Below are positions 1 to 7,436 of a stretch of 64,000 nt of DNA, piece after piece. Position numbers and translations under genes: made by a program. This DNA comes from Candidatus Amarolinea dominans (GTDB lineage: Bacteria > Chloroflexota > Anaerolineae > SSC4 > Amarolineaceae): contig JADJYJ010000001.1 of the NCBI GenBank assembly GCA_016719785.1, positions 1 through 64,000 on the forward strand. Direction: 5' to 3'. The notes beneath the pieces were generated by a model. That model saw only the letters and a list, made by a program, of their open reading frames with translations, made no database searches and had not been told where the DNA came from. Numbering within the stretch: the stretch's first letter is position 1; every line of letters begins with the position of its first letter.

Positions 1-1
1 C

Positions 2-1333
2 GATAACCGCCAGGGCGCGTTCACGGCTGAGATCAATCTCAGCGGCGCGCCCTCTGTCCTGGAGGTGGGCGATCGGGTTGTCGCCATCAACGGACAGCAA
101 CTTGCGCCGGACGGCATCCCACCCTTCCCGCCCGACCTGCGCGCGGGGCAAACGGTGCGTTACACCATCGAGCGCGGCGAGCAGACGCTGGATGTGGACG
201 CGCCTTTACTGCAACTCGATGCCTTAGCCCTGTGGCGCAGCCTGGTGGGACAATTCCGTCTCGAGCCGCGCGAGATGGTCGTATCGCTGGTGGCGTTGCT
301 GGTGGTTGCCTTGGCCTTCTTTCTGCGGCCGGGCAACCTCGGCGCCCGTTACCTGCTGCTTATTTTTGGCTACTATTTTGCCTTAGCCTGGTTCAGTTTC
401 ACGGTCTCCTCGCTCTATCGATTCACTTTCCCGGCCGGCGCACAAGCAATCACCCAGATGATGGGCCTCTCCTGGGCGTGGTTCTTCTTCGCAACGCTGA
501 TCCAGTTGCCGCTGGCGTTCCCGGTCATCAAGGCGCCGCTGCGTCGCTTCCCCCGCCTGCTACCCGCGCTTTTGTACGGCATTGCCTTCGTCGTCTGCCT
601 TGGGGGCAGCTATCAAACCGTCGTGATCAGCGGTTCGCTGTCGCCCGCTCTGTTCCTGCTGTTCATGCTCTACCTGGTCCTGACGGTGGTCTCCATCTTC
701 GGCTCGCTCATCCACAACTGGCGGACCTTGGTTGAACCGGTGGCGCGGGCGCAGTTGCGCTGGCTGACCCTGGGGATGGGGCTCGGGCTGGGCGTTCCCT
801 TCCTGGGGATGATCGGGGTGTTGGTGACCGGGGGCGACTTCGGCGGCGCCAACCTCAATTGGATGCTGTGGCTGATCCTCCTGTTGCCCGTGTGCATCGC
901 CATCGCCATCACCCGCTATCGCCTGTTCGACATTGACGTCATCATCCGCAAGACGCTGGTTTACGCTGTGCTTAGCGCGCTCTTGGGTCTGGTCTACTTC
1001 GGCAGCGTGGTGCTGTTGCAACGGCTGTTCGGGACGCTGACCGGCGTCGAGCAATCGCCGCTGGCGGTGGTGGTCTCGACGCTGGCGATCGCTGCGCTCT
1101 TTACGCCCCTGCGCCGCCGTATCCAGGATGGCATTGACCGTCGTTTCTTCCGCAAGAAGTACGACGCCGCCCAGGTGCTGGCCCAGTTCGCGCTCACCGC
1201 CCGCGACGAGGTGTCGTTAGAAGCGCTCACGGCCGAATTGACACGCGTGGTGCAGGAGACGATGCAACCGGAGAAGGTCAGTTTGTGGTTGCAGCCGACA
1301 GAAAAACCCCGGAGAAACAGCTATGGAGAATAA
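2..1333 (+). CDS. PDZ-containing multi-TM membrane protein, 5'-truncated by window edge
   Basis: The reading frame is open from base 2, and the first residues (ending VGDRVVAING) look like the ligand-groove part of a PDZ domain, so the true start lies upstream. About seven to eight hydrophobic segments follow. The protein then ends in a cytoplasmic tail with RRRIQD.IDRRFFRKKYDA and a short GAF-like start (ALTAELTRVVQETMQPEKVSLWL). The same tail precedes GAF/kinase modules in Chloroflexi sensors, but here no kinase or phosphatase follows. It is the first of four tandem paralogs (next at 1323, 3605 and a relic at 5475), and its stop overlaps the next start by 11 nt, which suggests one transcript. 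A role in membrane sensing is inference only. Confidence 0.75.
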   Translation, partial: DNRQGAFTAEINLSGAPSVLEVGDRVVAINGQQLAPDGIPPFPPDLRAGQTVRYTIERGEQTLDVDAPLLQLDALALWRSLVGQFRLEPREMVVSLVALLVVALAFFLRPGNLGARYLLLIFGYYFALAWFSFTVSSLYRFTFPAGAQAITQMMGLSWAWFFFATLIQLPLAFPVIKAPLRRFPRLLPALLYGIAFVVCLGGSYQTVVISGSLSPALFLLFMLYLVLTVVSIFGSLIHNWRTLVEPVARAQLRWLTLGMGLGLGVPFLGMIGVLVTGGDFGGANLNWMLWLILLLPVCIAIAITRYRLFDIDVIIRKTLVYAVLSALLGLVYFGSVVLLQRLFGTLTGVEQSPLAVVVSTLAIAALFTPLRRRIQDGIDRRFFRKKYDAAQVLAQFALTARDEVSLEALTAELTRVVQETMQPEKVSLWLQPTEKPRRNSYGE

Positions 1334-1561
1334 TGCTCCTTACATTTTGAAGGGCAACCAACTCGCCTGGGCACGCTTGACCTGGATGGTGATTGCGCTG
1401 GCGATGTTTGGCGTTGTGATGGCAAGCTGGCCACCTTACGTCCGGCTATTAAATATGGTTTGCGAAACGTGCCAGATGACTCCCGTTTATGCGAAAATTT
1501 TGCAGGCCAGCGGAATCAGCGTGGAACAGTGGGTAATTTTCCAGATCATCCCTAATATAAT

Positions 1562-2581
1562 ACGTGTGATGTGAAATGAGGACTGGACACCACTACCAAA
1601 GTTGGGTAAAGTAACGCTGTGATGAAAGTAGCGTTATCTAGGGTAGAGGAGGTGTTTGATGTCCATGTCTATTTGCACGGCAGAGTTGATGCTTGTTACC
1701 TACTGTCTGGTCGACGACTGGTATCAGCGCAAAGGCGCACGTCTGCTAGGTCGCACCGTCGGGTCAAAGCCGGAATTCAGCGATAGTGAGGTGCTGACCT
1801 GATGCTGGCGATTGACATTTTTCGAGTTCACCAGCGAACGACGTTTTGTCTGCTTCATTCGGGCAGATCACTTGGCGTTGTTTCCCAAGTTGCTCACCCA
1901 GAGCCAGTACAATCGTCGTGCGCGCAGTCTGCAATGCTTTGCTCAACGAGTTGCGCAAAGAGTGGGCGACCGAACTGGGGGTGCAGTTCGAGCGGCACTT
2001 TCTGCTCGACACCACACCCGTCATCGCCATGGGCTATCGGCGGGACAAGAGCCACAGTGACTTTCGCGGTTCAGCCGAGTACGGCTATTGTGCAGCCCGT
2101 CGGTTGAGTAACTCGGCTACAAGTTGGTCATGTTGACCACACTCAATGGCACGCCCTATGCCTTTGAACTCGTGCCCGCCAACACCGATGAGCGCGAGGC
2201 TGCCGACGAAATCCTCGATTCACTCCCACCAGACAGCAACGTCTGGTCCGACAAAGGCTTCATCGGTGAAGAGTGGCAAGCCGACTGGTCTCGGCAAGGT
2301 GTCCATGTCTGGACGACCAAGCGCGAAAACCAAAAGGTCCAGAATCCCCGCGAATTCGACCGCCTGCTGAACAGCGTCCGTGAACGCATCGAAGGTGCTT
2401 TTGACATCTTGAAAGAAGGGGGGCGTTCGGTTGAGCATACGCTCGCCCATACCGTCAAGGGACTCTGCTCTCGCATTATTGCCAAGATCGCTGGTGGCAT
2501 CCTTCGGTTGTACTTGCGCCGCTTCTTTGCCATTGATGTCCTGACCTACACCGTCAACGCATAGCATTTCACATCACACGT
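1562..2581 (+). mobile_element. IS982-like insertion sequence with inverted ends and 5-bp target duplication
   Basis: The ends are perfect 17-bp inverted repeats: ACGTGTGATGTGAAATG at 1562-1578 and its complement at 2565-2581. The element is flanked by a direct ATAAT duplication at 1557-1561 and 2582-2586. Its length is 1020 bp, typical of IS982 elements. Deleting the element and one ATAAT restores the host gene frame exactly, which confirms the boundaries. The transposase inside is frameshifted, so this copy is probably non-autonomous. Assignment to IS982 rests on the transposase sequence read by eye. Confidence 0.88.
1659..2564 (+). pseudogene. Frameshifted DDE transposase of the IS982-like element
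   Basis: A ribosome-binding AGAGGA precedes ATG 1659 (MSMSICTAELMLVTYCLVDD). The homologous sequence then moves between frames at least three times. The first frame stops at 1799-1801, continues as EFTSERRFVCFIRADHLALF from about 1812, shifts again to NALLNELRKEWATELGVQFE near 1930, and finally runs from 2124 to 2564 (VMLTTLNGTPYAFELVPANT...). Visible family features are LLDTTPV, the SDKGFIGEEW segment and the C-terminal RERIEGAFDILK helix with the last acidic residue. With several indels the enzyme is dead unless these are assembly errors. Confidence 0.82.
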
Positions 2582-3604
2582 ATAATAGTTTTTCTGGGGT
2601 GGATGGGGATGGGGACAGTAATTTTCCTGGTCAAATCCAATGACCGGCGTGCTTTGCTGTTCTCTGTGCTGTTGATCATCATCGGGGCCAGTTTTGGGGG
2701 AACCATGGGCCTCCTGGCCGATCACATTCCTGCATGGGTTTGGGTGAATAACATCTTCAACTATGCAAGTTTCCCTTGTTTGGTCAGCTTGATCTATCTT
2801 TTCCCCAATACCGCTTTCAAGCCACGCGGCCTGGCCTGGCTTTTTGGGCTTATTGTGTGTTCTTTTTATTCCCATCCCATTCGCGAATTCTAATTTTCCA
2901 ATTGCCTATAACTTCATCTTCGGTTTGTCTTTTGTGGTTTCTTGCATCGTCGTACCCGTCTATCGCTACCGGCGGGTGATGACATTCAACGAACGCCAGC
3001 AGACGAAATGGGTGATATTCGGCATTGTGCTGGCGATGGCAGGCATCGCAACGACCCTAGCGCTTGTGGCAAATGGGCCAATTTCTTGTGATCCTCTTGG
3101 TGGACCCAAACTCTATTGCGACATCGTGCAGGGTATTGGTTATAGTCTCTCGCCTTTGATGATTCCCATTTTTATCGGGATTGGAATTTTGCGCTCGCGT
3201 TTGTGGGACGTTGACATCCTCATCCGCCGCACCTTGCAATACACCCTGCTGACCGGCCTGTTGGCACTTTGTGTATTTCGGGGGATCGTGATCCTCCAGG
3301 GAATTCTCGGCCCCTTGACGGGGTCCGCGAGTTCTCCCATCGTCACCGTGGTCACCACGCTGGGGATTGCCGCGTTGTTCACCCCCCTCCGCCATCGCGT
3401 GCAGGACTTCATCGACCGCCGCTTCTTCCGCAAGAAGTACGACAGCCAGAGGGTGCTGGCGCAATTCGCTCAGACGGCGCGCGATGAGACCGATCTCGAC
3501 GCGCTGACCGCGGAGTTGACGCACGTGGTGCAGGAGACGTTGCAGCCGGAGCGGGTGAGCGTGTGGTTGACTCCTTCTGGTCATAAATCGGAGACGGTGT
3601 AACG

Positions 3605-4816
3605 ATGATGAACCGAATACCGGGCCGTCGAGACACTGACCGCATCCTCGGCAAACTCGTGCTTGGGCTAATGTTGGCGTATTGGCTTTGGATGTTGTTT
3701 GACCTGGTCACTCACCCCGTTACCGCGGGGCCCAATGCGGGTGGTCCTGGTTTTCGCTGGCTCTCGGCACTGACCGGTATCACCACCGTCCTGACAGCTC
3801 TTTTTGTGATGCGGCGCGTGCCAGGCAACCTGGTAGGTCCCTTGCTGCTTTTGTGGGGAGTTGGTGCGACCGGCTGGTCGTTGCGCTCGGAATGGGTGAA
3901 TGTGCAGGTTGGAACCCTGGCATCCACGGCCTTTGGAATAATCTTCTTCTGCATCTCCTGCCCGGCGGCTATCTTGTTGCTATTGTTGTTTCCCGATGGC
4001 AAACCATACCCGTCACGGCTGGCACGCTGGCTTCCACTCATGACCGGTCTGGTGGTCGTAGCCGGCATATTTTACTTGTTTGGCTATTATAAACCAGACT
4101 CGCCGGGCAACATTCCCAATCTTCTCTACATCCCCTCGCTGAGGGGCACAGGGCTAATGATTTACCTGGTGGCGTATCTGGCGGTAATGACCATCGCTCT
4201 GGTCACCCTGCTCTTGCGCTATCGCTCCGGCGACGAGCGCCTGCGGCTGCAGATCCGTTGGCTAGGCTGGTTACTTGGAGTAGGCATCCTGCTTGGTGTT
4301 ATCCCGTTCGAGAGATTGTTCGGGCCGCAAGTTGCCTACTGGGTAATTCTGATCACCTATATCTTCTGGCAGTCCTTCCTGGCCTTAGGGATCGGTATAG
4401 CCGTTCTGCGCCACAACCTGTGGGGAGTTGACGTCGTCATCCGAAAAACGCTGGTCTACGCAGTGTTGACGGCGCTGCTGGCGCTGGTTTACTTCGGCAG
4501 CGTGGTGCTCCTCCAGCGGCTGGTCGGGACGCTGACGAGCGTCGAACAATCGCCGCTGGCGGTGGTGGTCTCGACGCTCGCGATCGCCGCGCTGTTTACG
4601 CCCCTGCGCCGCCGCATTCAGGACGCGATTGACCGGCGCTTCTTCCGCAAGAAGTACAACGCCCAGCAAGTGCTGGCGCAGTTCGCCATCACCGCGCGCG
4701 ACGAGACCGATCTCGACGCGCTGACCGCGGAGCTGGCGCGTGTGGTGCAGGAGACGCTGCAGCCGGAGCGGGTGAGCGTTTGGCTGAGAGAAACAAAAAG
4801 CCCGAAGGCTGGTTGA
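3605..4816 (+). CDS. Multi-TM membrane protein with GAF-like C-terminal stub (third, intact paralog)
   Basis: 403 residues with about eight hydrophobic segments in the first 300. The conserved VDVVIRKTLVYAVLTALLAL segment follows, then RRRIQDAIDRRFFRKKYNA and the GAF-like end (ELARVVQETLQPERVSVWL). It starts 2 nt after the stop of the broken second copy, so it was probably co-transcribed with it. No PDZ domain is present, unlike copy 1. The family occurs as stand-alone membrane proteins in Chloroflexi, and no enzymatic motif is visible. A signal-input role, possibly feeding the partner-switching genes at 7.4 kb, is inference. Confidence 0.75.
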   Translation: MMNRIPGRRDTDRILGKLVLGLMLAYWLWMLFDLVTHPVTAGPNAGGPGFRWLSALTGITTVLTALFVMRRVPGNLVGPLLLLWGVGATGWSLRSEWVNVQVGTLASTAFGIIFFCISCPAAILLLLLFPDGKPYPSRLARWLPLMTGLVVVAGIFYLFGYYKPDSPGNIPNLLYIPSLRGTGLMIYLVAYLAVMTIALVTLLLRYRSGDERLRLQIRWLGWLLGVGILLGVIPFERLFGPQVAYWVILITYIFWQSFLALGIGIAVLRHNLWGVDVVIRKTLVYAVLTALLALVYFGSVVLLQRLVGTLTSVEQSPLAVVVSTLAIAALFTPLRRRIQDAIDRRFFRKKYNAQQVLAQFAITARDETDLDALTAELARVVQETLQPERVSVWLRETKSPKAG

Positions 4817-4856
4817 AGCCATTCGGGCTGAGAAGGAGCATGATCAGTTTGCACGA

Positions 4857-5153
4857 TCAGGCCAACTGTGGAACCTGCCGGATGTCGGCGTCCCAGTGAA
4901 TCTGCTGTACGATGCGCACCCGTTTCTGCATCTTGATGTGGATGCGTTCACTGCCAGGCGGCAACGGCGTGGCCTCCGCCAGAGCCAGGTTGGCTTTGTT
5001 GAATTCCGGATCATCCACATCGAGCAAGACCAGCGTCGCTTTGTCCGGAATCCTGTCAAGAATCTCGGGATGATCGAAAATGTATCGGTTGAACTGTTCG
5101 CTCAACTCGAAGATCTTGTCAGCCATTGTTTGAGCGTTCATTCTGTTTTCCAT
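4857..5153 (-). CDS. DUF5647 family small protein
   Basis: About 98 residues, starting MENRMNAQTMADKIFELSEQ and resembling DUF5647 proteins (FELSEQFNRYIFDHPEILD...IPDKATLVLLDVDDPEFN). ATG 5153 is preferred over the TTG six bases upstream because AAAGG lies at normal spacing. The start lies inside the 3' end of the upstream minus-strand gene at 5138-5455 (16-nt overlap), so the two are translationally coupled. This pairing resembles a toxin-antitoxin operon, but no catalytic motif is visible and the function is unknown. Confidence 0.72.
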   Translation of the reverse strand: MENRMNAQTMADKIFELSEQFNRYIFDHPEILDRIPDKATLVLLDVDDPEFNKANLALAEATPLPPGSERIHIKMQKRVRIVQQIHWDADIRQVPQLA

Positions 5154-5455
5154 TGCCAATACCTTTGCATGTAAAAGCGGTAGTTCGTTCGGAGATCCCG
5201 CAGCGCAAAGTTGACCGCTTCTTCGTTGTCGGCGAACATCATGGGCGGTGTCTTGACCTGAGAGCCATCGGGCTTAAGATCATCCCGATGCACAAATTGA
5301 TGCGCATTGTCATAGCGCACGATCGGAGTCCAGTCTTGACCGATCAACGTCTCCAACTGCACAGTAAACCGCAATATCCGGCCACGATCTTTCAGGTATC
5401 GGACGCGCGGCGCTGTGGCGTCGGGCAAGGGAATAAAGAACTCGCGTTCGTCCAT
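5138..5455 (-). CDS. Small conserved hypothetical protein paired with DUF5647
   Basis: 105 residues, MDEREFFIPLPDATAPRVRY..., with a predicted beta-rich core (RILRFTVQLETLIGQDWTPIVRYDNAHQF) and a Trp/Tyr-rich C-terminus. I recognise it as the usual partner encoded just before DUF5647 genes (a DUF7718-like protein, from memory). The gene overlaps its downstream partner and has a TATAAT box only 9 nt before the ATG, so the mRNA may be leaderless. Function unknown. A toxin-antitoxin role is suggested only by size and arrangement. Confidence 0.65.
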   Translation of the reverse strand: MDEREFFIPLPDATAPRVRYLKDRGRILRFTVQLETLIGQDWTPIVRYDNAHQFVHRDDLKPDGSQVKTPPMMFADNEEAVNFALRDLRTNYRFYMQRYWQWKTE

Positions 5456-5464
5456 AATGTGAAA

Positions 5465-5470
5465 ATTATA
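5465..5470 (-). promoter_or_regulatory. -10 box immediately upstream of the 5455 start codon
   Basis: On the minus strand TATAAT occupies 5470-5465 and the ATG begins at 5455, nine bases after the box. Transcription starting six to eight bases downstream would give a nearly leaderless transcript. No clear -35 box is seen. Confidence 0.45.
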
Positions 5471-5474
5471 CTAC

Positions 5475-5662
5475 AGCGCGCGGTAATCACCAAGACGCTC
5501 AAACCTCGGCCGGGGAATCGGGGTTCCGCCGTCACGGCCCGCGACGAGGCCAACCTGGACGCGTTGACGGGGGAACTGGCCCGCGTGGTGCAGGAGACGC
5601 TGCAGCCGGAGAAAGTCAGTGTATGGTTGAAGGAGTCGGCCCCGGTTCAGGGACGACGATAA
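5475..5662 (+). pseudogene. Relic of a fourth multi-TM paralog (C-terminal end only)
   Basis: The stretch encodes AVITKTL, matching the DVVIRKTL segment of copies 1 and 3. After a deletion comes VTARDEANLDALTGELARVV..., which is the GAF-like C-terminal end of the same family. Everything between the last TM segment and the tail is missing, and so is the whole N-terminal part. Its upstream side abuts the minus-strand DUF5647 pair, so insertion of that pair or an adjacent deletion probably destroyed the gene. Confidence 0.7.
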
Positions 5663-5772
5663 ATGTCGTGGGTGCCGATGTTGCGAAAGACGTAGATGAG
5701 TTCCCCGGTCTGAGGATCTTGTTCGATGTGGAAAGTGAAGACGTACTGGAGTGAAATTTCGCCTTACTTCAT
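5647..5772 (-). pseudogene. Degraded RelE/ParE-like toxin remnant
   Basis: On the minus strand an ATG overlaps the stop of the antitoxin-like gene (ATGA), as expected for a coupled toxin, but it reads ATG AAG TAA and stops at once. The same frame then continues as GEISLQYVFTFHIEQDPQTG and ELIYVFRNIGTHDIYRRP before a stop. The last part resembles the C-terminal strand and motif of RelE/YafQ-type toxins (..FRxGTHxxxY). At about 36 codons it is far shorter than an intact toxin, so an internal deletion is likely. Confidence 0.5.
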
Positions 5773-6083
5773 TGCTGGTCCAGAAAAGCAATCATATCGT
5801 CAACCCGATCAAAGGTCTGCACGCGGCCCTCGGCGATGGCCAGGTTTGCGGCGCGCTCCTTTTCCTGCCACTCCGGCGTCCAGAAATAGGTCTGCTCGGC
5901 TGCCATGCGCAGGGCATCCAGGATCACTTTCTGGGCGGAAGCGCCTGGCGCCGTGCTGCTTGCCAGCTTTGCCAGCGCCTCGCGGACGCTGTCTGCTTGA
6001 TCGGGCGGCACAGCCACGACCAACTGTGGCCGTCGGACGTTGGCAGTGTCCAACCGAACGTTTGGCTGGTAACGATAGGACAT
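5769..6083 (-). CDS. Antitoxin-like protein with orphaned toxin remnant
   Basis: 104 residues, MSYRYQPNVRLDTANVRRPQ..., with a helical DNA-binding-like middle and a C-terminus (WQEKERAANLAIAEGRVQTF.RVDDMIAFLD) typical of antitoxins whose tail wraps the toxin. AAAGGAG lies at good spacing before the ATG. The stop overlaps the start of a broken toxin frame, so this is probably an antitoxin left without its partner. The precise antitoxin family was not identified. Confidence 0.6.
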   Translation of the reverse strand: MSYRYQPNVRLDTANVRRPQLVVAVPPDQADSVREALAKLASSTAPGASAQKVILDALRMAAEQTYFWTPEWQEKERAANLAIAEGRVQTFDRVDDMIAFLDQQ

Positions 6084-6131
6084 GCGATCTCACTCCTTTC
6101 TCGCACTTCGGGTTCGTACAATCGCAGTGTC

Positions 6132-6140
6132 ATTATAGCA
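6132..6140 (-). promoter_or_regulatory. Extended -10 promoter for the antitoxin-like gene
   Basis: The minus strand reads TGCTATAAT (TG-N-TATAAT) about 50 nt before the start at 6083. No strong -35 box is visible, which fits an extended -10 promoter. Confidence 0.5.
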
Positions 6141-6147
6141 TGAAAAG

Positions 6148-6702
6148 CTAAACGCCGGCCGCGCCGAGCTTATCTTTCAGCAGCGCGAATTTACGGCGAA
6201 ACATTTCGGGGTCGGCGGTGGGCTGGTAGAATTCGTAATCGGGGAGGATCTGCGCCAGGTAGGCCTCGAGCGTAGACAAGCTGATCAGTTCGGTTTTGAC
6301 CATGCGCACAACATCGTCGAAGTCCTTTTCGTTGCCACGGTGTACCTTGGCCAGGGCGATGGAGTAGAAATCGAAGTGAAAGACATCCAACGATCCGTAC
6401 CGGCCGACGAATTGGCAGCGCTCCTGAAATCCCGCCGGAAGCGGGATGAACTGCTCGGGCGATGCCAATTCGACCAGGATGCCCATCTCCCGGCTCACGG
6501 TGCGCAAGCAGCGGATGAACTCAGCGTGATGCTCATGGGCAGTGGAGAACTGGACGTCAATGTCGAAGGTGCTTGTCTTGCCCGCGACCAGCAGCAGCGA
6601 ACTTCCGCCCACCAGGTAAAGCCTGGCATGGAAATGGAAGCAGCGGCCAAGCCGCTGCAAGAAGGCTTCCAACACTTGCGCATTAACCAATGGCTCAGCC
6701 AT
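6148..6702 (-). CDS. DUF6036-like nucleotidyltransferase-fold protein
   Basis: 184 residues. The nucleotidyltransferase signature is visible near residues 31-52: YLVGGSSLLLVAGKTSTFDI followed by DVQF, that is GGS plus a D-x-D pair. A KVHRGNEKDFDDV segment near 115-130 matches the helix that follows in DUF6036/AbiEii-like proteins. It overlaps the stop of the upstream minus-strand gene by 8 nt, so the pair is coupled. Related NTase genes often act in toxin-antitoxin or abortive infection modules. Here that is inference from fold and pairing. Confidence 0.65.
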   Translation of the reverse strand: MAEPLVNAQVLEAFLQRLGRCFHFHARLYLVGGSSLLLVAGKTSTFDIDVQFSTAHEHHAEFIRCLRTVSREMGILVELASPEQFIPLPAGFQERCQFVGRYGSLDVFHFDFYSIALAKVHRGNEKDFDDVVRMVKTELISLSTLEAYLAQILPDYEFYQPTADPEMFRRKFALLKDKLGAAGV

Positions 6703-7240
6703 GATGTCTCTGCTCCAGGTTGAGCTGCTGCAAAAAGAGGTTCATCGTTGATTCGTAGACGCTTAGCCAATCGAGGCCGGTCTTGTCCGTGTAGAGCCTG
6801 GCAAGGCCGCGCAGTCCCGCCTCGCCAAAGCGATCGTCGGGACCTGGCAGACCATAATGCGCTCGTCCGAAGTAGTCGGGCAGCAGCGGAAAGCCGCCAA
6901 GGTGCATGCGCAAGGTGCTCAGCCAGAACCGTTGAAGATAGACCGCCGCTGTGTAGAAATGGCGCAGCACGTTAGCAGCCAACGGCGGCAGACGGTCAAC
7001 CAGCCCTGGCGTCTGATCAGCCAGCTCAGGTTGGCGCAGAAACAGCGGAATAAGCGCTTCTCGCAGGCGCGGGTCTGGATGGTCGGCCAGATGTGCGATT
7101 AAAGATGTGGATTCGACAGCGCTGTAGGGCGCAGCCGGTTCGGCAACCGCGATGTGACGCACACCATGCGCCCTGAGCGCCCCGATCAAGGGCGCGTCTG
7201 GCTGGGTGGAGATCGCTGGTTCGGGTGCTGCGAGAGTCAT
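6695..7240 (-). CDS. Conserved hypothetical protein, partner of the DUF6036-like NTase
   Basis: About 181 residues starting MTLAAPEPAISTQPDAPLIG. ATG 7240 is chosen because AAAGGTG precedes it; an in-frame ATG at 7270 lacks a clear binding site. The middle (LIAHLADHPDPRLREALIPL) is helical and HEAT-like, and the C-terminus is rich in aromatic residues. It is often seen upstream of nucleotidyltransferase-fold genes, as here. The first residues of the NTase overlap its last codons. No catalytic motif was recognised; it may be the regulatory half of a two-gene module. Confidence 0.6.
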   Translation of the reverse strand: MTLAAPEPAISTQPDAPLIGALRAHGVRHIAVAEPAAPYSAVESTSLIAHLADHPDPRLREALIPLFLRQPELADQTPGLVDRLPPLAANVLRHFYTAAVYLQRFWLSTLRMHLGGFPLLPDYFGRAHYGLPGPDDRFGEAGLRGLARLYTDKTGLDWLSVYESTMNLFLQQLNLEQRHHG

Positions 7241-7285
7241 CGTGGTCACCTTTGGATTGAACAACTGCATACAGATTCTGGCGAC

Positions 7286-7294
7286 AGTATATCA
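7286..7294 (-). promoter_or_regulatory. Extended -10 promoter for the NTase pair
   Basis: The minus strand reads TGATATACT (TG-N-TATACT) 46 nt before ATG 7240, leaving a leader of about 40 nt. Confidence 0.45.
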
Positions 7295-7436
7295 TTGATT
7301 CCCCCTGCATGAAAGCGCACGGCGGTGAGCTGCAGGAAAGAAAAGTCCGTGTTTCGTAACGCTTGCCGTAACGATCTCAGGACGGTCATCCGCTACACTT
7401 AAGCTGTCACGTTGTCACAAGGAAGACGGAGCAATT

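Larger units (their letters stand above)
1323..3602 (+). pseudogene. Second multi-TM paralog, broken by an IS insertion and a frameshift
   Basis: The N-terminal part (1323-1561) begins MENNAPYILKGNQLAWARL and is cut by the IS element. Removing 1562-2581 and one copy of the 5-bp duplication rejoins the frame to read ...PNIIVFLGWMGMGTVIFL..., continuous with the segment from 2588. A second lesion lies at about 2845-2890: the upstream frame stops after HPIREF, while homologous sequence continues in another frame (GLLCVLFIPIPF...) to 3602. The C-terminus has the same RRFFRKKYDS tail and GAF-like end as its neighbours. Two independent lesions make a functional product unlikely unless the frameshift is a sequencing error. 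Confidence 0.8.
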
